In this document: in pieces, positions 1 through 4,277 of the stretch
Layout of the letters: the number at the start of each line of letters is the position of its first letter
Numbering within the stretch: position 1 is the stretch's first letter
DNA from: Bacteroidia bacterium
Lineage (GTDB): Bacteria; Bacteroidota; Bacteroidia; Bacteroidales; Dysgonomonadaceae
Length of the DNA stretch: 5,765 nucleotides
Direction: 5' to 3'
Assembly: GCA_025999435.1 (NCBI GenBank)
Contig: BNXH01000089.1
Coordinates: 1-5,765 of the forward strand
The notes under the pieces: model-generated
What the model was told of the DNA's origin: nothing
The model's database searches: none
What the model saw: the letters and a program-made list of their open reading frames with translations, nothing else
Position numbers and translations under genes: made by a program

Positions 1-1
1 A

Positions 2-301
2 ACAATGTATCACAATAACGAATTGTTACAGAATGTCAGTTTGATCTTTGCTGATGGTACTTTTGGTGGTACTTTCCGCCAAGAGATGAAAGACAAATAC
101 GCTATTGAGGTGGAAATACCAAAAGTAGCCATTGCTAAAAAGGGAAATGTCGAAATCCATGAGAAACGTTGGATTGTGGAGAGAACCATAGCTTGGACGC
201 TTAACAATAGGAGGTGCTCTAAAGATTATGAAAGAAAAACAGAAAATGCGAATGCCTTTGTTTGTATTGCTAATATTCGTAGATTGACTAAGAATATTTA
301 A
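2..301 (+). CDS. IS5-family DDE transposase, C-terminal part
   Basis: This is the C-terminal end of a cut-and-paste transposase of the IS5 type. Counting from the first methionine (base 5), the sequence shows IFADGTFGG (about 14-22), whose Asp17 fits the second catalytic aspartate, and RWIVERTIAW (55-64), whose Glu59 fits the catalytic glutamate. The RR-x-SKDYE stretch after it is typical of the family. The 98 residues are well short of a full IS5 transposase, and the frame continues upstream past the window edge, so the ATG at 5 is internal and not the true start. The first catalytic aspartate lies outside the window, so I cannot tell whether the element is active. It points in the same direction as the interrupted integrase downstream. 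Confidence 0.85.
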   Translation, partial: TMYHNNELLQNVSLIFADGTFGGTFRQEMKDKYAIEVEIPKVAIAKKGNVEIHEKRWIVERTIAWTLNNRRCSKDYERKTENANAFVCIANIRRLTKNI

Positions 302-316
302 TTCAAACAGCTTCTT
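301..316 (+). repeat. Probable right terminal inverted repeat of the IS
   Basis: ATTCAAACAGCTTCTT directly follows the transposase stop and directly precedes integrase-derived codons. Its reverse complement begins AAGAAGCTGTTTGAA, which resembles IS5-group ends. The matching left repeat is outside the window, so the assignment rests on position and on remembered family consensus. Confidence 0.5.
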
Positions 317-895
317 AAATATATCACACGGAGTGAACTCAAACGGATTATGGAAACCCCGATGCACAGCAGGATGATGGAACTGGTTCGCCGGACATTT
401 ATTTTCTCGGCTTTCAGCGGGTTAGCTTATGTGGATATGCAAAGGCTTTATCCCCGCCATATCGGAAAAACAGCAGAAGGCAGACCTTATATCCGAAAAC
501 GCAGGGTAAAGACTGATGTAGAGGCTTTCATCCCTCTACACCCGGTAGCCGAACAGATCCTTAATTTATATAATACCACAGATGACACAAGTCCTGTATT
601 TCCGCTACCCGAAAACCGGAATGTGATATGGAACGACATCAACCAGATAGGCATTGTCGCCGGATTGAAAGAGCCTCTTTCCTACCATAAAAGCCGCCAT
701 TCGTTCGGAACACTCTTATTATCAGCGGGTATATCCATCGAGAGCATTGCCAAAATGATGGGGCATGCCAATATATCGACGACACAAGGTTATGCCAAAG
801 TAACGGACGATAAAATATCGGCAGATATGGACAAATTGATGGAACGAAGAAAAACAATGCAAAACACAGTAAGTCAAACTATAATAACAATGTAA
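317..895 (+). pseudogene. Tyrosine recombinase (integrase), catalytic domain, 5' truncated by the IS
   Basis: This is the C-terminal catalytic half of a Bacteroides-type tyrosine recombinase, which cuts and rejoins DNA at attachment sites. Numbering from the ATG at 350, the visible active-site residues are Lys54 (RRVKTDVEAF), His113 and Arg116 (YHKSRH), His139 (MMGHAN) and the nucleophile Tyr148 (TTQGYAKV). The usual first arginine is replaced in SGLAYVD, as is common in Bacteroides integrases such as IntDOT. The arm-binding and SAM-like core-binding domains, roughly 200 residues in full-length relatives, are missing. Codons for KYITRSELKRI upstream of 350 are also integrase-like and run in frame back to the IS end, so the gene was cut by insertion and does not start at 350. 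ATG350 could yield a 181-residue catalytic fragment, which is unlikely to recombine DNA alone. A RhuM-like gene follows after 3 bases. Confidence 0.85.
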
Positions 896-898
896 GCC

Positions 899-1267
899 AT
901 GAAAGAAGGAGAAAGAAGAGTAATTACAATCTCCGATAGCGGAAGTATAACCGTTCCGAGTGAAACAAAAATGAGTATTGGGGAAATTGCAGATCTGTTT
1001 GGCATTTACTACCGGATGGCAAAACGACATATCCGTACTATTGAAAAATCGGGTATTGCCCGGGGCGATGATTCGATGGGCTGTGTCATTGAAGGCAGAA
1101 ATATCTATCCGGAATATTATGGGTTGGATATGGTTATCGCACTAGCTTTTAGGATTCAGTCAGAGAAAGCGAAAACGTTTCGAAAGTGGGTTCTGGAACA
1201 GATGTTTCGTCCGGGGCTGATAGAGTTGTATATTCCAATATCTAAGCAACACCATCAATGGAACTGA
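899..1267 (+). CDS. RhuM-like DNA-binding protein downstream of the integrase
   Basis: This small protein of 122 residues has a probable helix-turn-helix at about 26-54 (SIGEIADLFGIYYRMAKRHI). It is followed by a segment, YPEYYGLDMVIALAFRIQS and then FRKWVLEQ (about 70-101), that resembles the RhuM family's 'YNLDMIIAVGYRVNS...FRxW' pattern. RhuM-like proteins have no settled function. Small proteins of this type are often found next to integrases in Bacteroides mobile elements, so a role in regulating the element or helping excision is plausible but is inference. It starts 3 bases after the integrase stop and must have been co-transcribed with it. Transcription may now enter from the IS side. 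A strong terminator follows, which closes this unit. The last dozen residues (ISKQHHQWN) lie outside the recognisable fold. Confidence 0.75.
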   Translation: MKEGERRVITISDSGSITVPSETKMSIGEIADLFGIYYRMAKRHIRTIEKSGIARGDDSMGCVIEGRNIYPEYYGLDMVIALAFRIQSEKAKTFRKWVLEQMFRPGLIELYIPISKQHHQWN

Positions 1268-1282
1268 TATTATTCTAAATCT

Positions 1283-1312
1283 AAAAGGCGAACCAAAATC
1301 GATTCGCCTTTT
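1283..1312 (+). terminator. Intrinsic terminator after the integrase/RhuM-like unit
   Basis: AAAAGGCGAA (1283-1292) pairs perfectly with TTCGCCTTTT (1303-1312) around a 10-base loop. The T run is the 3' arm itself, and the matching A run on the 5' side means it could also stop transcription from the other strand. It lies 16 bases after the RhuM-like stop codon and separates that unit from the gene pair starting at 1391. Confidence 0.85.
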
Positions 1313-1354
1313 GTATATTCTCACTGGTAGTCATCTTTTATCGGGACAAAATAT

Positions 1355-1362
1355 TAACTTTA
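1355..1362 (+). promoter_or_regulatory. Possible Bacteroides-type -7 element for the 1391-2412 gene pair
   Basis: TAACTTTA matches the Bacteroidetes primary sigma -7 consensus TAnnTTTG at all but the last base. It sits 28 bases before the start codon at 1391, downstream of a terminator, which is where a promoter is needed. No TTTG is found at the expected -33 position, so support is weak. Confidence 0.35.
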
Positions 1363-1390
1363 CAGACAGAACCTCAAAGAGATAATTTCT

Positions 1391-1999
1391 ATGCTATTGC
1401 AGTTTAAGATCCAAATCAAGGGAATAACCAAGCCTCCGGTGTGGAGAAGAGTGAGTATCCCGGGAGATTTTACGTTTTTGGACTTTCACTATATCATTCA
1501 GGTTGCACTGGGTTGGCAAAATGCGCACCTTTTTGAATTCCGGGACCGGGAGTCTCAGAGCAATATACGGATCGGAGTTCCTTATGATGATTTTTTCGAC
1601 CCGGATTTTGCTGCGCAGACCAGGGATGCGTCTCAAATAGGGTTATCCTCCGTTTTTAATCAAGCGGGACAAAAGCTCCTGTATGTCTATGATTTTGGAG
1701 ACAATTGGGTGCACGACATCACATTGGAGTCCGTTACAGATGGAAAACAAAAGACAGCCGTGTGCCTGTCAGGGAAAGGAGCCTGTCCTCCTGAAGATTG
1801 CGGCGGTATATGGGGATATGAAGATATCAAACAGCTATTTGGAACAGCTCCCGGCAGCAGGCAGGCTAACGATTGCAGAAAATGGCTGGGACTTAAAAAG
1901 AAAGAGATATGGGATGCTAAAGGCTTCGATATTGAAAAAATAAATGACCTGTTAAAAAAGATACCTATAAATAAGCAATGGACTACCCGCAGGAAGTAA
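1391..1999 (+). CDS. Plasmid pRiA4b ORF-3-like family protein
   Basis: This is a soluble protein of 202 residues matching the pRiA4b ORF-3-like family (IS1096 TnpR-like, PF07929), whose biochemical role is unknown. The match rests on IKGITKPPVWRRVSIPGDFTF near the N-terminus (about 9-29, the family's 'PxxWRR' opening), the GW-x-NAHLFEF segment (41-50), the signature YDFGDNWVHDI (100-110) and CPPEDCGG-x-WGY (132-143). Three cysteines (125, 132, 137) lie close together and could bind a metal, but that is speculation. There is no signal peptide or membrane segment. The start at 1391 is supported because the family core begins within a few residues. Its last 22 bases overlap the next gene, so the two proteins are probably translated as a coupled pair. 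Members are common on plasmids and integrative elements, fitting a cargo role. Confidence 0.85.
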   Translation: MLLQFKIQIKGITKPPVWRRVSIPGDFTFLDFHYIIQVALGWQNAHLFEFRDRESQSNIRIGVPYDDFFDPDFAAQTRDASQIGLSSVFNQAGQKLLYVYDFGDNWVHDITLESVTDGKQKTAVCLSGKGACPPEDCGGIWGYEDIKQLFGTAPGSRQANDCRKWLGLKKKEIWDAKGFDIEKINDLLKKIPINKQWTTRRK

Positions 2000-2412
2000 T
2001 CAGCAATATAGCCCAGGAGATAGACATGGGCATGATCTGTTATCTCAATACGGACACAATGGAACTGGACAGCGTTTTAGGCAACTCCTACGATGCCTAC
2101 GGCAGTGGAGACTATGATGATATGTATAAACAAGTGTATGATAAGGTAAACACGTGGGAACACAGCATTTGTATAGAACCTCTCCAGTCATGGGAATCAT
2201 TCAAAATCATGGAACGTTTTATACAAGAGGTTATTCCCGAAAATAATGTATTAAAAGATACGCTGGACAAGGCCATATCGCGCAGGCATCCTTTCAGAAA
2301 CTTCAAATTCCTGATAGAGGGCAGCTCTTACCGGCAGGACTGGTTCGATTTCAAACAGCAGCAGTTGGAAATGCATATCCGCAATTTACTGGAAGCTAAT
2401 TCGGGAGAATAG
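1978..2412 (+). CDS. UPF0158 family protein
   Basis: This acidic protein of 144 residues fits UPF0158 (PF03682), a family of unknown function. Recognisable parts are GMICYLNTDTMEL (about 18-30), the ICIEPLQSWESFKIMERFIQEV block (64-85), AISRRHPFRNFKFLIE (99-114) and DWFDFKQQQLE (121-131), in the usual family order and at roughly the usual length. No catalytic motif, signal peptide or membrane segment is visible. The start codon lies 22 bases inside the upstream pRiA4b-ORF3-like gene in another frame, which suggests translational coupling. The start choice is reasonable because conserved sequence begins about 17 residues later and no better start appears in this frame. The tight pairing of two unknown families suggests joint function, but nothing in the sequence says what that is. 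Confidence 0.8.
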   Translation: MDYPQEVISNIAQEIDMGMICYLNTDTMELDSVLGNSYDAYGSGDYDDMYKQVYDKVNTWEHSICIEPLQSWESFKIMERFIQEVIPENNVLKDTLDKAISRRHPFRNFKFLIEGSSYRQDWFDFKQQQLEMHIRNLLEANSGE

Positions 2413-2455
2413 ATTAAGGCTTAACAGCTAAATCAGGCAAAATCCACTTGCTGGA

Positions 2456-2480
2456 TATTCATATTACAGCCTATTCATAT
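2456..2480. repeat. Short direct repeat TATTCATAT x2
   Basis: TATTCATAT occurs at 2456-2464 and again at 2472-2480, 16 bases apart start to start, shortly after the UPF0158 gene. A small hairpin (ATCCA/TGGAT) lies just before it. It could be a pair of protein-binding sites, but in AT-rich DNA a 9-bp repeat may be chance. Confidence 0.4.
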
Positions 2481-2540
2481 AATGGGTACTACCATGGTTT
2501 CCCAGCGGAAAAATTTTCTTATTCATCCGTCCACGAATGA

Positions 2541-2628
2541 ACAGCAAGCAGGTAAAATGCCAAAGCCGAAGCCCCGAGGGGTTTTCCTTAACAGGAAAAG
2601 CTTTGTCTTATTTACCAATGCTTGCTGT
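2541..2628. other. 88-nt multi-branched stem-loop (candidate structured RNA or DNA site)
   Basis: ACAGCAAGCA (2541-2550) pairs perfectly with TGCTTGCTGT (2619-2628). The stem continues as GGTAAA (2551-2556) with TTTACC (2611-2616), interrupted only by two bulged As (2617-2618), giving 16 base pairs. Inside, CAAAGC (2561-2566) pairs with GCTTTG (2600-2605). The closed interior holds CCC-CGAG-GGG (2572-2581) and TTTTCCT-TAAC-AGGAAAA (2582-2599). The first inner hairpin could extend through AAG/TTT (2569-2571 with 2582-2584), but only by competing with the second, so two alternative folds exist. There is no T run after it, so it is not a simple terminator. I do not recognise an RNA family. The strand is unknown because the fold is nearly symmetric. 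Confidence 0.6.
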
Positions 2629-2859
2629 GTGATAAAAGTTACCGGATAAAAAAAAAGAAAAAAGTTGTATTTTGGGCTAGCTTAGTCCATATCCGAAGCT
2701 CGCTGCCATGCTTTGCAGCAATTCTCCTGCGGCTTCTTTTAAATATCGATTTCCCGATACAAAACTTTGCTCACCAATCGAAGACTTCAGATGTGACCGC
2801 CTGTGTGGTAGTACAAAAAGTTTACAGACGTGACATCCTGTTCCTTTTTGGCGATGTAC

Positions 2860-2874
2860 CCGGCTTGCAGCCGG
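2860..2874. repeat. GC-rich hairpin CCGGCT/AGCCGG
   Basis: CCGGCT (2860-2865) and AGCCGG (2869-2874) form a perfect 6-bp stem with a 3-base TGC loop. No T run follows on either strand, so it is not an obvious terminator. Its role is unknown. Confidence 0.5.
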
Positions 2875-2986
2875 AACGGAAAATGTTACTCTTACCTCCT
2901 TCCTGTTGGTCGGGAAAATGATAAATAAGAGTTTCTGCTTGATTGTTTTTGAAACTTTTAAAATTAGGCATACTGTTATTTGTAAG

Positions 2987-3063
2987 ATTTTCAATTTTGA
3001 AAATTTGTTTTCAAATTACCAAACTTCCAAGTTTCCAAGTTTGATAATTATCAATTTATCAAA
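2987..3063. repeat. Cluster of overlapping AT-rich palindromes with a tandem repeat
   Basis: Within 77 bases there are five symmetric elements: ATTTTCAA/TTGAAAAT (2987-3004, 2-base spacer), AATTTG/CAAATT (3002-3017, 4-base loop), CAAACTT/AAGTTTG (3020-3043), the palindrome GATAATTATC (3043-3052) and TTTGATAA/TTATCAAA (3040-3063, 8-base loop). TTCCAAGT is repeated twice in tandem at 3025-3040. AT-rich DNA produces palindromes by chance, but this density is notable. Such clusters can be replication or transfer origins or operator arrays; no rep gene is present in the window to favour an origin of replication. Confidence 0.55.
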
Positions 3064-3150
3064 ACTGAAAACAAGGAAAATACCGAAATTTCAAAATGGC
3101 AGATTCGGAAATTACATCGAAATATTGAAATTTATATAGCCTACAGGTTT

Positions 3151-3184
3151 GAAAATATGCAAATCTCAAGTTTTGCATATTTTC
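3151..3184. repeat. Perfect 13-bp inverted repeat with 8-base loop
   Basis: GAAAATATGCAAA (3151-3163) and TTTGCATATTTTC (3172-3184) are exact reverse complements around TCTCAAGT. Thirteen matched pairs in one hairpin are very unlikely by chance in a window this size. Neither side is followed by a T run, so a terminator role is unlikely. A dimeric regulator site or a recognition structure in an origin is more likely. It lies about 235 bases before the ORF at 3419 and about 740 bases before mobC. Confidence 0.75.
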
Positions 3185-3392
3185 CATAAATAAATATACC
3201 ATAAGAGTCCGGCAAAGAGAGATTTTGACTAATTAGAAACGAACTCATTTATGTAGCTTATAGGGCCGGCAAACTGCAGCAGTCTACACCGATATTTTTG
3301 TGCCTGAAATGGCAATATGTAGCGAGTCCCCGCAGAATAATCCGATTGGGGTAAAGTATTGTATTTCAAGAAATATTATTATTTAATTCGTG

Positions 3393-3416
3393 GTCTGTAT
3401 CATTAAAAAAACAGAC
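3393..3416 (+). promoter_or_regulatory. Hairpin immediately before the 3419 start codon
   Basis: GTCTGT (3393-3398) pairs with ACAGAC (3411-3416) around a 12-base A-rich loop, ending two bases before the ATG at 3419. If this region is transcribed from upstream, the stem would occupy the place of the ribosome-binding site. No clear promoter consensus is visible upstream. Confidence 0.45.
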
Positions 3417-3418
3417 TT

Positions 3419-3913
3419 ATGAAAAGTAAAAAAGCACTATTAGCGGCCTCTTATCCAAGCCGCATTTTTGAAGACTATCAGTTATTAAATGATCCGGGCT
3501 GTTTAGTGGTATGCCCGAAGTTAAGTATTAACGATGCCGTCAAACAAAAAAACAGTGAGACATTTGTCTCTTCTTTTTTTGCTTTTCGTCATAGAAGCAA
3601 GGTAATCGCACGGGTTACCCGAAAATCGCTCCGCACATTTTCGGACAACCTTCGTGCATACCTTGCCCTTGCAGGGGGCTGTGACCACGCAGATGATAAA
3701 TCCGGTTCCCTTAGGATTTATCCTCCGCTTCAAAACATGCTCACGTTGGTCGCATATTCCGAGGTCACTGGGCAGCCTACGGATTTCGCTCCCGATGGTC
3801 GCAAAAAGTCCGGGCTGCGGGCGCAGACTCCACTTCATCTCCCGATGGTCGCTTACGTTACGTCCCGCTCTGATGTTAAAAGGCATCTGAGAGTTTTCCA
3901 TAACATGAAATAG
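3419..3913 (+). CDS. Doubtful 164-residue ORF across the structured mobilization leader
   Basis: The ORF of 164 residues starts MKSKKALLAASYPSRIFEDY and ends seven bases before mobC. I recognise no domain, signal peptide or membrane segment. For coding: it is open over the whole interval, has a plausible start behind an A-rich stretch, and fits an operon with mobC. Against coding: it contains a terminator-like hairpin (3546-3580), several perfect inverted repeats and repeated TGGTCGC motifs, and its composition is visibly GC-richer than the mob genes. The opposite strand is open for a similar length (3521-3970). The first 45 codons look more protein-like than the rest. It may be a real accessory mobilization protein, a short leader peptide region, or a chance frame over an oriT or RNA. 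I favour non-coding for the 3' two thirds. Confidence 0.3.
   Translation: MKSKKALLAASYPSRIFEDYQLLNDPGCLVVCPKLSINDAVKQKNSETFVSSFFAFRHRSKVIARVTRKSLRTFSDNLRAYLALAGGCDHADDKSGSLRIYPPLQNMLTLVAYSEVTGQPTDFAPDGRKKSGLRAQTPLHLPMVAYVTSRSDVKRHLRVFHNMK
3546..3580. terminator. Terminator-like hairpin with A and T runs, inside the doubtful ORF
   Basis: A run of seven As (3546-3552) precedes GAGAC (3557-3561), an ATTT loop and GTCTC (3566-3570), followed by TTC and seven Ts (3574-3580). The arrangement resembles an intrinsic terminator working in both directions, with A/T arms able to extend the stem. The GC core is only five pairs, so strength is modest. Its place about 340 bases before mobC would suit attenuation of mob transcription. 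Confidence 0.5.
3611..3852. other. Candidate oriT / structured regulatory region upstream of mobC
   Basis: The stretch contains CGGGT/ACCCG (3611-3621), then CCGAAAAT/ATTTTCGG (3619-3644) with a 10-base loop. Next comes GATAAATCC/GGATTTATC (3695-3722), also with a 10-base loop. A longer-range stem pairs GGCTGTGACC (3677-3686) with GGTCAC plus AGCC (3763-3768, 3774-3777) and encloses the second repeat. CTGCG/CGCAG (3815-3826) is a further small stem. TGGTCGC occurs at 3747, 3796 and 3846, the last two inside the 14-bp repeat CTCCCGATGGTCGC. Origins of transfer in mobilizable elements usually lie next to the mob genes and carry such inverted and direct repeats for the relaxase and its partner. 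I cannot identify the nick site. A structured RNA is the main alternative. Confidence 0.5.
3789..3852 (+). repeat. 14-bp direct repeat CTCCCGATGGTCGC x2
   Basis: Exact copies lie at 3789-3802 and 3839-3852, 50 bases apart. A partial copy (TGGTCGC) at 3747-3753 continues the spacing at 49 bases. The third copy lies about 70 bases before mobC, so the repeats could be binding sites for the MobC-like protein. That is inference. Confidence 0.7.
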
Positions 3914-3920
3914 AAAAGCT

Positions 3921-4277
3921 ATGGAAAGTGAAAATAAATTGGGTGCAAAGGCTCTTCGAGGGAGACCCAAGAAGAAAAAAGAAAAACTATCCTATTCGAT
4001 TAACCTCAAACTGAGCGAAAAAGATTTTAAGTCTGTGAAAGAGAAAGCGGAAAAGTTGGGTATGAAAGCTACACAGTACGCAAGGGAAATGGTACTAAAG
4101 GGAAGTGTTAAACTCCGTTTCTCTCTGGAAGATTTGGATCTGATGCGTAAACTCTCGGGAATGGCGAACAACCTGAATCAGATAGCCAGGCAGGCAAATA
4201 AATCAGGTCTTGTCAATACGGCGATGGAAGTAATAAGTATAACTACTAAAATCAAAAAGCTGCTGGATGATTGCTAA
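3921..4277 (+). CDS. mobC: MobC-family relaxosome accessory protein
   Basis: This 118-residue protein should bind oriT DNA and help the relaxase open and nick it. It opens with a basic, AT-hook-like stretch, RGRPKKKKEK (about 13-22). A ribbon-helix-helix-like segment follows: SYSINLKLSEKDFKSVKEKA (24-43), then a helix ending ATQYAREMVLKG. The C-terminal SGMANNLNQIARQANKSG (about 79-96) is the hallmark of the MobC family (PF05713). Length and order agree with the family. The start at 3921 lies eight bases after the stop of the doubtful upstream ORF, and its A-rich leader fits Bacteroides translation. The gene overlaps the relaxase by 11 bases, indicating one operon and coupled translation. Many family members also repress their own operon by binding oriT, so autoregulation is plausible but not shown here. 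Confidence 0.85.
   Translation: MESENKLGAKALRGRPKKKKEKLSYSINLKLSEKDFKSVKEKAEKLGMKATQYAREMVLKGSVKLRFSLEDLDLMRKLSGMANNLNQIARQANKSGLVNTAMEVISITTKIKKLLDDC

Larger units (their letters stand above)
1..316 (+). mobile_element. 3' end of an IS5-like insertion sequence
   Basis: The window opens inside an insertion sequence. Its transposase reading frame is already open at base 2 and ends at 301. The next bases, ATTCAAACAGCTTCTT (301-316), read inward on the other strand as AAGAAGCTGTTTGAAT, which looks like the terminal inverted repeat of IS5-group elements. From about 317 the sequence becomes tyrosine-recombinase coding sequence in mid-protein, so the IS boundary lies close to 316. The left end of the IS and any target duplication are outside the window. 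The exact right boundary is inferred from where integrase similarity begins and could be off by a few bases. Confidence 0.75.
2413..3418. other. Gene-poor 1-kb region rich in inverted repeats
   Basis: I see no convincing gene here. The open frames present (2622-2921 and 2906-3139 on +, 2677-2994 on -) are short, overlap one another and show no family motif. What the stretch does hold is structure: a direct repeat (2456-2480), an 88-nt branched fold (2541-2628), a 6-bp GC hairpin (2860-2874), an AT-rich palindrome cluster (2987-3063) and a 13-bp perfect inverted repeat (3151-3184). CCGGCAAA also occurs twice, near 3209 and 3269. The rightmost bases contain the hairpin just before the ORF at 3419. 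It lies between a cargo gene pair and the mobilization module, which fits an origin, transfer or regulatory region, or decayed DNA between modules. Confidence 0.6.

Noticed and set aside
1683..1943. An 86-codon frame inside the pRiA4b-ORF3-like gene.
   Set aside because: It lies wholly within a well-supported gene in another frame and has no motif of its own.
2541..2628. The branched fold as an integron attC site.
   Set aside because: The expected GTTRRRY and RYYYAAC core boxes at the ends of the stem are absent, and no integron integrase or gene-cassette array is visible.
2834..2841. CATCCTGT matches the IncP-type nick-site consensus YATCCTGY.
   Set aside because: An eight-base match with two degenerate positions is expected about once by chance in a window this size on two strands. 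It also lies about 1.1 kb from mobC, with no IncP-like inverted repeat beside it.
2622..3139. Open frames of 99, 77 and (minus strand) 105 codons in the structured gap.
   Set aside because: They overlap one another, have no recognisable motif, and one starts inside the 88-nt fold. No supporting start context or neighbour was found.
3521..3970. A 149-codon minus-strand frame opposite the mobilization leader.
   Set aside because: It runs antisense through the start of mobC and through the inverted repeats, and shows no domain. It is most likely open because of base composition.
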